Source: Clostridia bacterium
GTDB taxonomy: Bacteria > Bacillota > Clostridia > Christensenellales > Borkfalkiaceae
Direction: 5' to 3'
Assembly (NCBI GenBank): GCA_900768525.1
Contig: CAAGDF010000048.1
Coordinates: 1 to 5,212, forward strand
Length of the DNA: 5,212 bases
Below are positions 1-5,189 of this stretch, piece after piece. The translations under genes were made by a program, and so were the position numbers. The notes under the pieces are model-generated. The model was given only the letters and a program-made list of their open reading frames with translations. It searched no databases and was not told where the DNA came from. Numbering within the stretch: position 1 is the first letter of the stretch; each line of letters opens with the position of its first letter.

Positions 1-516
1 ACAGGTCCTACAGGAGCCACAGGCCCCACAGGTGCAACCGGCGAAACAGGTGCAACCGGCGAAACAGGCGCAGTCGGAGCCATAGGTCCCACGGGTCCCA
101 CGGGCGCAACCGGTCCTACGGGTGCCACAGCAATAAATGACATAGCACAATTCAACGGCACAACTCAAACGACGGCCGCAAATACACCTTTCGCTATAAC
201 GCAGACATTTAACAATTTTGAAGACGGTAAAGTAGCCGCCGGCACGAACGGAACGTCAATAACATTACAACCCGGCACATATCTTATAGAATATAATACC
301 GACGCAACGACGCAAGGAGCTACAAATTCCGCCGCTTTCTACCTGAACGGAACGCAGGTGCCTCAAACAACTTCAACGCAAACAACCACAGGCACACTCA
401 GAGGAAAAACCGTTTTAACGGTAAACGACGCATCCTCCACCCTCGAATTAAGAAACGCAGGCACGGATTCGCTTGCAACCAGCAATACCGGAATATTTAT
501 ACAATCCGTCGGATAA
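1..516 (+). CDS. Collagen-like Gly-X-Thr repeat protein, BclA-type C-terminal domain (5' partial)
   Basis: The frame is open from the first base to a TAA at 514-516, giving 171 residues of an N-terminally incomplete protein. It begins with 14 uninterrupted Gly-X-Y triplets (bases 4-129, mostly GPT, GAT and GET), the pattern of bacterial collagen-like triple helices in which Thr occupies Y. Residues 44-171 form a Thr/Asn-rich, beta-type domain with a 'PGTYLIEYNTDAT' stretch. This resembles the C-terminal jelly-roll (TNF/C1q-like) trimerisation domains of BclA-like exosporium and surface proteins of Bacillus and Clostridia. By family knowledge such proteins form surface or spore-coat filaments and their Thr residues may be glycosylated; neither is visible here. 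The start, any export signal and the full number of repeats lie outside the window. A strong terminator follows directly. Confidence 0.88.
   Translation, partial: TGPTGATGPTGATGETGATGETGAVGAIGPTGPTGATGPTGATAINDIAQFNGTTQTTAANTPFAITQTFNNFEDGKVAAGTNGTSITLQPGTYLIEYNTDATTQGATNSAAFYLNGTQVPQTTSTQTTTGTLRGKTVLTVNDASSTLELRNAGTDSLATSNTGIFIQSVG
28..72 (+). repeat. 18-nt tandem repeat in the collagen-coding region
   Basis: ACAGGTGCAACCGGCGAA occurs twice, exactly, at 28-45 and 46-63, and a third partial unit (ACAGGCGCA) follows at 64-72. Each unit encodes the six residues TGATGE. Near-identical DNA units imply recent slippage or unequal exchange, so the repeat number probably varies between strains. Short-read assembly may also miscount it. 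Confidence 0.85.
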
Positions 517-520
517 TACC

Positions 521-556
521 AAAACTCCGTTTGCAAAAAAAAGCAGACGGAGTTTT
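521..556 (+). terminator. Rho-independent terminator of the collagen-like gene
   Basis: AAAACTCCGT (521-530) pairs perfectly with ACGGAGTTTT (547-556). The stem continues inward through TTGC (531-534) and GCAG (543-546) with one G-T wobble, giving about 14 pairs around an A8 loop (535-542). It starts four bases after the TAA. The T-run is only the TTTT at the stem end plus CTTC, so it is compact but typical. The symmetry (AAAA on one side, TTTT on the other) would let it work on both strands. Confidence 0.88.
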
Positions 557-565
557 CTTCGTGTA

Positions 566-842
566 TGCCAGACAAGAATAAAACGAACCTCGGTCTTGCG
601 ACCGTGTTTTTGCTAATACATCGTTGCGCTCGCGTGTTATACGTCTAGTATTAACGCACTCGCGCGCCTTGTCTTACCTAAAAACATGGACGCAAGACTT
701 GCATGCAACCAAAACGCTGCTATTTTCGATGATTTTTGACAAAGTCGAACGCCGACGTACTGGACGTACTTCAAGCGAGAGTTTGGCAAAAAGGGCGTAA
801 ATATCGGCGTTTTGGCGGGGTTCGTATTACTCTTGTCTGGCA
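566..842 (+). mobile_element. MITE-like element, copy 1 (277 bp, TA-flanked, three-stem fold)
   Basis: The ends are 24-bp inverted repeats (566-589 and 819-842; TGCCAGACAAGA... against ...TCTTGTCTGGCA) that match at 22 of 24 positions. Each end is flanked by TA (564-565 and 843-844), the target duplication expected of IS630/Tc1-mariner-type transposition. Inside are two large imperfect hairpins. Hairpin A is 592-699, with basal stem GTCTTGCG/CGCAAGAC and apical loop 643-647. Hairpin B is 709-815, with basal stem CCAAAACGC/GGCGTTTTGG-type and an apical GTAC/GTAC stem around 761-765. The terminal stem plus A plus B can form a three-way junction. No transposase is encoded, so if mobile it must be moved in trans. 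A second, inverted copy lies at 3898-4173. The classification is from architecture only, and a structured non-coding RNA element is an alternative. Confidence 0.8.
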
Positions 843-1144
843 TAAAATCGGGCGAGAAGATTTATGAACTAAGGCTATACGACGAAAAACGGCAAATGAT
901 CAAGCTCGGCGATTATATCGTTTTCACCGCCGAAAACGGCGAACGGCTTACGGTAAAAGTAACCGATATTTTAAGGTTTAACGATTTTGCCGAACTTTAC
1001 GCAGTTTTGCCTAAAACTCAAATAGGCTATAAACCGCACGAAATCGCCGATCACGAAGATATGGCGCAGTATTATGCCGAAGATGAAATAAAAAAATACG
1101 GCGTAGTCGCGCTTAAAATCGAACTCGCAAATCAGCGTCGGTGA
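812..1144 (+). CDS. ASCH-domain protein with N-terminus replaced by MITE end (probably 5'-truncated)
   Basis: From Ile11 onward this reads as a small ASCH (PUA-like fold) domain. It has the GxKxxExR signature (G14, K16, E19, R21), then 'LYDEKRQ', 'LGDYIVF', a 'F.ELY..LP....GY' segment and 'MAQYYAEDEIKKYGVVALKIEL' near the end. ASCH proteins are thought to bind RNA or modified nucleosides; the substrate here is unknown. Family members normally start with a Met followed by a dozen or so residues before 'IKSG'. Here those residues are replaced by ten codons (812-841) lying in the right end of the MITE, and the Ile codon ATA spans the element/TA junction. There is no ATG before 896. Possible starts are TTG at 812 or 833, the latter with only a weak GGGG at 817-820. 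The body is intact and ends in TGA at 1142-1144. It may be a decaying fragment or a gene now translated from a start in the element. Confidence 0.78.
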   Translation: MAGFVLLLSGIKSGEKIYELRLYDEKRQMIKLGDYIVFTAENGERLTVKVTDILRFNDFAELYAVLPKTQIGYKPHEIADHEDMAQYYAEDEIKKYGVVALKIELANQRR

Positions 1145-1184
1145 GAGGAAAAATCGAATAATAGCGTTAAAATCTCAATATCGT

Positions 1185-1213
1185 TTGACATCTTGCGCGG
1201 GCGCGCATATAAT
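1185..1213 (+). promoter_or_regulatory. Consensus sigma-A/sigma70 promoter
   Basis: TTGACA (1185-1190) and TATAAT (1208-1213) are both perfect consensus hexamers separated by exactly 17 bp. The GC-rich spacer (GCGCGGGCGCGC) ends just before the -10. Transcription would start near 1220, about 85 nt upstream of the membrane-protein ATG at 1305. It is the only convincing promoter in the window and probably drives the membrane-protein gene. It may also drive the PII-like and antiporter genes. Confidence 0.88.
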
Positions 1214-1215
1214 TA

Positions 1216-1270
1216 GCGTATGACAAAAAGATTGCCGTATGACGAACAATCGGCGTATGCAAACAAATAG
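1216..1270 (+). repeat. Three tandem 18-19-nt repeats at the transcription start
   Basis: GCGTATGACAAAAAGATTG (1216-1234), CCGTATGACGAACAATCG (1235-1252) and GCGTATGCAAACAAATAG (1253-1270) lie head to tail. They share the CGTATG core and an A-rich second half. They begin three bases after the -10 box and cover the start site and early 5' leader, a position where repressors often bind or where a leader structure could act. The repeats are degenerate and the operator role is an inference. Confidence 0.5.
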
Positions 1271-1304
1271 CATACTCGAACAACAAGCACAAGGAGCAAC
1301 TAAA

Positions 1305-2240
1305 ATGCGCATAAAAAACGCTTTCAGAATACTGCTTTCAAATATAGGCACGGTATACAAAATCGTGTTATACAGGTTTATCGGAATGGTAATTTTTGCC
1401 TTAGTGGCGTATTTTGCCGTGCTTTCCGAACTTAAACCTTTATTTGAACAACCCGAAACCACCGCTTTAAGAGAGGCTATCGACGCGCTTCTTAAGGGCT
1501 TTTTGTCCGGGCACGGCGTAAATACCGAAACTTTGCGCCCCGCGTTCGACGCTTTTACCGCAATGCTTTCGGGTGAGCGCGACGTATTTACGTCGGTAAT
1601 TCTGGAAACGGGTGCGCTGATATTCGCCTTAAGATTTTTCTATGCGTACGGCGATTACGCGTTCGCATCCATGATGAACGGTTTTATGTCGTCCATGAAC
1701 GTACCCGGGTTCTTCGGCAGTTTCTTGGGCGAGATGGGCAAAGCCGCGTTGTACGCGCTCATCGTAACGCTTATAACCACCGTTGCGGGCACGCTTATAA
1801 TCGCAATTTCGGTAATAATAGTCGTGTACGCTTTGTCCTACATTTCGGTGTTCGCAATCATTCTTTCGGTGGCGTTTCTCGTATTCGGCTTCACGCTCGA
1901 GCGCACGTTGCTTTCGGCGTTCCTGCCGGGCATAGTGTGCGGCAAAAAGGGCGTAGGCTCGGCTCTCAGCCACTCTGCGCCTAACGGCAAAAACCTTTCC
2001 GCACTTCTCGGCAGTTATTCGTTTTTGCTGTTAATGTTCTTTTATATCAACATGTCGTTCGGGTTGTTCACGCTGTATATCGGTCTTATCGTATCGCTGC
2101 CGCTCACCGCGCTGTACTTCACGCTCGTGTCGCTTACCGACTATTACATCGTAACGGGGCGCAGTTATTACGTTGATTACGATACGGTAGTTTCGCCAAA
2201 AGAAAAACGCGAAAACGCCGAACTTCTCAAATACTTATAA
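1305..2240 (+). CDS. Multi-pass membrane protein of unknown function (311 aa)
   Basis: I do not recognise a named family. The start at ATG 1305 is chosen because AAGGAG (1291-1296) lies eight bases upstream. The frame is open further up, to an ATG at 1239, but that codon has no ribosome binding site. By eye the hydrophobic stretches are about residues 19-41, 93-113, 146-168, 169-195, 234-256 and 257-279, suggesting about six membrane spans. A polar loop (residues 43-92) follows the first span. A Phe/Gly/Met-rich segment at 110-145 may be amphipathic. The protein ends in a charged tail with YY-DYD at 288-293 and a run of K, E and R near the C-terminus, probably cytoplasmic. No catalytic motif, signal peptidase site or transporter signature is evident. 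It lies downstream of a perfect promoter and 72 nt before the PII-like gene, so co-transcription is plausible. Confidence 0.88.
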   Translation: MRIKNAFRILLSNIGTVYKIVLYRFIGMVIFALVAYFAVLSELKPLFEQPETTALREAIDALLKGFLSGHGVNTETLRPAFDAFTAMLSGERDVFTSVILETGALIFALRFFYAYGDYAFASMMNGFMSSMNVPGFFGSFLGEMGKAALYALIVTLITTVAGTLIIAISVIIVVYALSYISVFAIILSVAFLVFGFTLERTLLSAFLPGIVCGKKGVGSALSHSAPNGKNLSALLGSYSFLLLMFFYINMSFGLFTLYIGLIVSLPLTALYFTLVSLTDYYIVTGRSYYVDYDTVVSPKEKRENAELLKYL

Positions 2241-2298
2241 CGCTTGAATATTTATAACAAACGATAAAGATAAAATTTTTGCACTAAAAAATGCAGTC

Positions 2299-2303
2299 AG
2301 GAG
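2299..2303 (+). promoter_or_regulatory. Ribosome binding site that fixes the PII-like start
   Basis: AGGAG lies nine bases before ATG 2313. An in-frame ATG at 2304 abuts this motif with no spacing and so cannot be served by it. The start is therefore placed at 2313. Confidence 0.8.
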
Positions 2304-2312
2304 ATGATATTT

Positions 2313-2648
2313 ATGGAGTATATGTTTCAAGTTATACTATCCAAAAACGAAGACGCCTACGCATTGTTTTCCGCGCTCAGAAAGAACGGAATCAAGGGTG
2401 TAGTGTTGCCAGCACAAAGTCTTAAATCGGCGCTGCTCGATAACAAAGACGAACACATTCCCGCATTCACGGGGCTCAGGCACGTTGTGGAATACCCGCA
2501 CGATTCCAACTATGTGGTTACCTGCATAATAGGCGAGGACAAGCTGGAAACCGTAAAGACCATCGTCAGAAGCGTAACCGACGAGATCAAACACAAGGTG
2601 GGCATTATGTTTGCGCTGCCGCTTGCATTTGTGGAGGGGCTTGACTGA
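2313..2648 (+). CDS. PII-like small regulatory protein (111 aa)
   Basis: At 111 residues it is the size of PII/PII-like proteins, which are trimeric ferredoxin-fold signal sensors that bind nucleotides and control membrane transporters or enzymes. The pattern fits that fold. There is a beta strand at 2-9, an Asp/Ala/Leu helix at 12-24, a second strand with 'GIKGVVLP' at 26-33, a loop at 34-57 where the T-loop would be, a strand with 'YVVTCIIG' at 67-74, and a helix at 76-92. The C-terminus, 'GIMFALPLAFVEGL', is close to the 'G..FVLPV..V.GL' ending of classical PII. No obvious uridylylation Tyr or GlnB T-loop signature is seen, so it is not GlnB/GlnK proper. The antiporter gene starts one base after its stop, implying translational coupling and a shared job. 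The ligand cannot be told from sequence. Confidence 0.75.
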   Translation: MEYMFQVILSKNEDAYALFSALRKNGIKGVVLPAQSLKSALLDNKDEHIPAFTGLRHVVEYPHDSNYVVTCIIGEDKLETVKTIVRSVTDEIKHKVGIMFALPLAFVEGLD

Positions 2649-2649
2649 G

Positions 2650-3891
2650 ATGAATACAATACTGTGCCTGGCGGTGGCTATGGCTATAGGACTTGCGTTT
2701 ACCCGCCTGGCAAAACTCATAAGTCTGCCCAACGTAACGGCTTACCTCATCGCCGGGCTTGCGATGCACTATCTGGTGCAATTGGCGGGGGTAACGTCGT
2801 TTGATAATCTTGATATAATAAACGACGTCGCGCTCGGTTTTATCGCTTTTTCCATAGGCTCTTCTTTCAAACTCAAACACATAAAAGAAATCGGCAAAAG
2901 CGTTGTGGTTATAACCGTATGTCAGGCGTTGTTCACGGCTCTGCTCGTTGACCTTGCGCTTATAGGGCTTTCGTTTTGCGGCGTGCTGCACATTTCAACG
3001 GCTATATGCCTCGGTGCAATCGCAACCGCGACCGCGCCCGCCGCGACTCTTATGGTCGTAAGACAGTACAAAGCGCGCGGAATAGTAACCGATACGCTTC
3101 TTCCCGTCGTCGCGTTCGACGATGCGATAGGTCTTATGGTGTTTGCCATATCGCTTGAACTTGCAAAAACTTTTGCGGACGGAACGAAAACCATCAACGT
3201 AATGGACGTTCTCGTCGTTCCGCTGCTCGAAATCATAGCGTCGCTCGGCATCGGCGGGTTGATCGGCACTGCGCTTGCGTTTGCGGCAAAAGTGTTCAAA
3301 TCAAGGGCAAACCGCATATCGCTTTGCGTGGTGGCGGTCTTTGCGGGCGTAGGTTTAAGCAATGTTTTCGGCGAAGGTTTCCAACTTTCCGACTTGCTTA
3401 CATGTATGGCTATCGGCGTAATGTACGTCAATATCAATAAGGAAAGCGGCGCGATCATGGATATTATGGACAGGTGGACCGCTCCGCTGTTCATGCTGTT
3501 CTTTATCATATCGGGTTCGGAACTCGACCTCAGCATCATTCCGAGCATAGGGATCGTTGGAGTTGCTTACATAGTCGTGCGTTCGATGGGTAAATATTTC
3601 CGCGCAAACATCGGCGCAAGGATTGTTCATGCAGATAAACACGTTCAGCATTATCTCGGTCTTACGCTTCTGCCTCAAGCTGGCGTAGCCATAGGTATGG
3701 CGCAAAAAGTCGCGCTCACGCCCGAACTTCAGGCTGCGCATTTAAGCACGATAATAGTTACCGTAACCCTTTGCGCAACGCTTGTTTACGAAATCGTCGG
3801 ACCGTTAGTTACCAAATGGGCGCTTGAACGCGCAGGCGAGATCACTATCGAAAAAAAGAATAAAAAAGCCGAGGCAGGCTCGGCAGGTTAA
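2650..3891 (+). CDS. CPA-type cation/proton antiporter (Na+/H+ exchanger family, no RCK domain)
   Basis: This 413-residue polytopic protein has about 12 hydrophobic spans, as in the monovalent cation:proton antiporter superfamily, which exchanges Na+ or K+ for H+ across the membrane. The family landmarks are visible. The first span carries 'LISLPNVTAYLIAGL'. A Thr/Ala/Pro segment at 125-133 (ATATAPAAT) matches the unwound cation-site helix. Adjacent acidic residues D157 and D158 in 'VVAFDDAIGL' form the ion/proton pair; DD is the type linked to electrogenic CPA2 exchange. A basic R311 sits in 'VVRSMGKYF', and 'LPQAGVAIGMA' lies at 341-351. Only a ~25-residue Lys/Glu/Ala tail follows the last span, with no TrkA-N/RCK or USP domain as in KefB/C. 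ATG 2650 has GGAGG at 2633-2637, a rather long 12-base spacing; an in-frame TTG at 2641 is a less likely start. Ion specificity is not determinable. Confidence 0.9.
   Translation: MNTILCLAVAMAIGLAFTRLAKLISLPNVTAYLIAGLAMHYLVQLAGVTSFDNLDIINDVALGFIAFSIGSSFKLKHIKEIGKSVVVITVCQALFTALLVDLALIGLSFCGVLHISTAICLGAIATATAPAATLMVVRQYKARGIVTDTLLPVVAFDDAIGLMVFAISLELAKTFADGTKTINVMDVLVVPLLEIIASLGIGGLIGTALAFAAKVFKSRANRISLCVVAVFAGVGLSNVFGEGFQLSDLLTCMAIGVMYVNINKESGAIMDIMDRWTAPLFMLFFIISGSELDLSIIPSIGIVGVAYIVVRSMGKYFRANIGARIVHADKHVQHYLGLTLLPQAGVAIGMAQKVALTPELQAAHLSTIIVTVTLCATLVYEIVGPLVTKWALERAGEITIEKKNKKAEAGSAG
3868..3884 (-). terminator. Leftward-facing intrinsic terminator inside the antiporter 3' end
   Basis: GCCGAG (3868-3873) and CTCGGC (3879-3884) form a perfect 6-bp GC-rich stem with a 5-nt loop. 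Read on the minus strand the hairpin is followed at once by TTTTTTA, then another T7 run (3851-3867 on the plus strand is A-rich). That is a canonical intrinsic terminator for leftward transcripts. On the plus strand the A-run precedes the hairpin and no T-run follows, so it should not stop the antiporter mRNA. The sequence also encodes the Lys/Ala/Glu tail, so chance is possible. Confidence 0.5.
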
Positions 3892-3897
3892 TAGTTA

Positions 3898-4173
3898 GCC
3901 ACAGGCGACTGCGTCAGAACCCGCCAAAACGCCACAATTTTTGCGCTTTTTGTCAAACTCTCGCTTGAAGTACGTTCGGTACGTCGGCGTTCGACTTTGC
4001 CAAAAATCATCGAAAATATCGGCGTTTTGGTTGTTGACAAGTCTTGCCTTGCGTTTTTAGTTAAGACAAGGCGCGTGAGCGCGTTAATACTGTATGTGTA
4101 TAACCCGTGAACGCAACGATGTATTAGGCAAAAACACAAGGCAAGACCGAGTTGGAACGCAATCACCTGTGGC
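3898..4173 (-). mobile_element. MITE-like element, copy 2 (276 bp, inverted relative to copy 1)
   Basis: The inverted terminal repeats are GCCACAGGCGACTGCGT... (from 3898) and its imperfect complement ending ...CCTGTGGC at 4173, about 18 of 24 positions matched. TA flanks both ends (3896-3897 and 4174-4175). Read on the minus strand the interior aligns with copy 1 along its whole length. For example, the 21 bases at 3979-3999 are the exact reverse complement of 740-760. Hairpin B is 3924-4030 and hairpin A is 4041-4147, whose basal stem GTCTTGCCTTG/CAAGGCAAGAC is 11 bp perfect. The outer 24 bp differ almost completely from the ends of copy 1, yet still pair with each other. The element lies six bases after the antiporter stop codon and encodes no credible protein. 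Confidence 0.8.
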
Positions 4174-4181
4174 TAAACAGT

Positions 4182-4203
4182 TGCCGACCGTGTACGATCG
4201 GCA
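4182..4203 (+). terminator. Weak terminator-like hairpin, probably the original antiporter 3' hairpin
   Basis: TGCCGA (4182-4187) pairs with TCGGCA (4198-4203) around a 10-nt loop, and GTAATTTTAAAA follows. The T-run is short and begins four bases after the stem, so termination would be inefficient. Without the MITE this hairpin would begin about 13 nt after the antiporter TAA, the expected place for that operon's terminator. The 4174-4246 stretch holds only this hairpin, a short direct repeat and the TldD ribosome binding site. The best promoter-like match (TTGCCG, 18 bp, TAATTT at 4181-4210) is poor. Confidence 0.4.
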
Positions 4204-4208
4204 GTAAT

Positions 4209-4240
4209 TTTAAAACGCAGTCATCCACTTTAAAACGGAG
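4209..4240 (+). repeat. Short direct repeat in the TldD leader
   Basis: TTTAAAACGCAG (4209-4220) and TTTAAAACGGAG (4229-4240) differ at one base and start 20 nt apart, about two DNA helical turns. The second copy contains the ribosome binding site GGAG (4237-4240), six bases before ATG 4247. It could be a same-face operator or simply a chance duplication. Confidence 0.35.
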
Positions 4241-4246
4241 ATAAAA

Positions 4247-5189
4247 ATGTATAATTTCAGAGAAGATTTTTACGCCGACGTTCGCACCGAAAATCGTTTT
4301 ACAACGACTATTCAGTATGTGAACGGGCAAAAGAAAGAAAGTAAAGTTCGTATAGAAGAGCGCGCGTTTATCCGCGTGTTTGACGGAAAAATGTGGTATT
4401 ACGCCGCAACCACCGACATGTCGGCTATTCAGGAAAACCTTGATAAACTGTATGCGACGGCAAAGAGTAATCCTAAGATTTTGTCCAACAAAATCGTCCG
4501 CCGCTTCGAAGTGAATAACGACGTAAAAATGCAGTTCGGACCTATATCGGTAAGGAACGTGCCGTTCGAAGAAAAAGAAAAACTCGTTTTGGAGTATTTA
4601 AAAGAACTCAAACCCTTCAACGCCGCTATGCCCGTCGGTTTGTATGTAGACAGAAATTCGGTTTTTGAATTCAGTTCATCCAAGGGCGCGTACATAAAGT
4701 ACGATTATCAGACGTGCGGATTTGTTTTGTCCTGCACGTTCGTCGGCGAAAAAGATTATTTTCAGGCACGCTTTCAGGCGGGAGAAACCGAGTTCGGTAA
4801 ACTTCTCGGTAAGAAAGCCGCTATAAAGCGCGAATTTACCGAACAGCAGGAATTTTCCAAAAATGCCAAGGATGTTACGCCCGGCGATTATACGGTTATT
4901 TTATCGCCCGAGGCCGCAGGCGTTTTTGCTCATGAATCGTTCGGGCATAAGTCCGAAGCCGACTTTATGCTTGCCGACGAGGGTATTGCGAAAGAGTGGG
5001 TTATAGGCAAAACGGTCGCTTCGCCGCTGCTTTCTATTGTAGATAGCGGCAAGGAAAAGGGCTGCGGATACTGCCCGTACGACGATGAAGGCACGCACGC
5101 GCGCAAGAACTACCTTATAAAAAACGGCGTGCTGACGGGCAGACTGCATGACTCGGAAACGGCGGCTTACTTAAAAGAAAAGCTCACGG
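4247..5189 (+). CDS. TldD/PmbA-family metallopeptidase (3' partial, cut by adapter)
   Basis: The zinc-site motif HExxxH is present as HESFGH at residues 229-234, in the TldD-typical context 'SPEAAGVFAHESFGHKSEAD'. It is followed by 'DSGKEKGCGYCPYDDEGTHARKNYLIKNGVLTGRLHDSETA', which matches the conserved region after the active site in TldD/PmbA (peptidase family U62). E. coli TldD/TldE acts as a heterodimer that degrades unstructured peptides in the cytoplasm and matures peptides such as microcin B17; the role here is unknown. About 314 native residues are present, against roughly 450-480 in full-length members, so the C-terminal domain with the third zinc ligand is missing. GGAG at 4237-4240 supports ATG 4247. 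The frame runs to a TGA at 5210-5212, but the last seven residues (EIGRAHV) and that stop come from adapter, so this is not a real end. A partner TldE/PmbA gene would be expected just downstream. Confidence 0.92.

Noticed and set aside
566..842. Riboswitch or T-box controlling the ASCH gene
   Set aside because: The structure has TA-bounded inverted ends and a second copy in an unrelated, inverted position. No conserved aptamer core was recognised, so mobile-element architecture explains it better.
637..843. Minus-strand open frame (68 codons) in MITE copy 1
   Set aside because: It lies wholly over hairpins and the inverted end. Its translation resembles that of the minus-strand frame in copy 2 only because the elements are palindromic and homologous. 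There is no ribosome binding site and no protein-like pattern.
1216..1270. Three tandem repeats as a CRISPR array
   Set aside because: The units are only 18-19 nt, contiguous without spacers, degenerate, and located at a promoter start site.
1239..1304. Upstream ATG extension of the membrane protein
   Set aside because: The added residues are polar and lie within the tandem-repeat leader. The AAGGAG is placed for the ATG at 1305, and 1239 has no ribosome binding site.
2244..2276. Possible promoter before the PII-like gene (TTGAAT ... GATAAA)
   Set aside because: The best spacing is 19-21 bp and the -10 is poor. The stretch is simply A/T-rich and read-through from the strong upstream promoter is adequate.
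2922..3548. Long minus-strand open frame (208 codons) inside the antiporter gene
   Set aside because: It is a shadow frame. It is antisense to a gene with clear family motifs, is Ser/Thr/Ile-rich without domain features, and has no start signals.
4034..4062. TTGACA inside MITE copy 2 as an outward promoter
   Set aside because: The -35-like hexamer has no acceptable -10 at 16-18 bp (the sequence there is TTAGTT).
3888..4166. Minus-strand open frame (92 codons) in MITE copy 2
   Set aside because: It covers the inverted element and runs antisense into the antiporter stop. Shared bits such as 'KTPIF' come from the repeated DNA, and there is no ribosome binding site.
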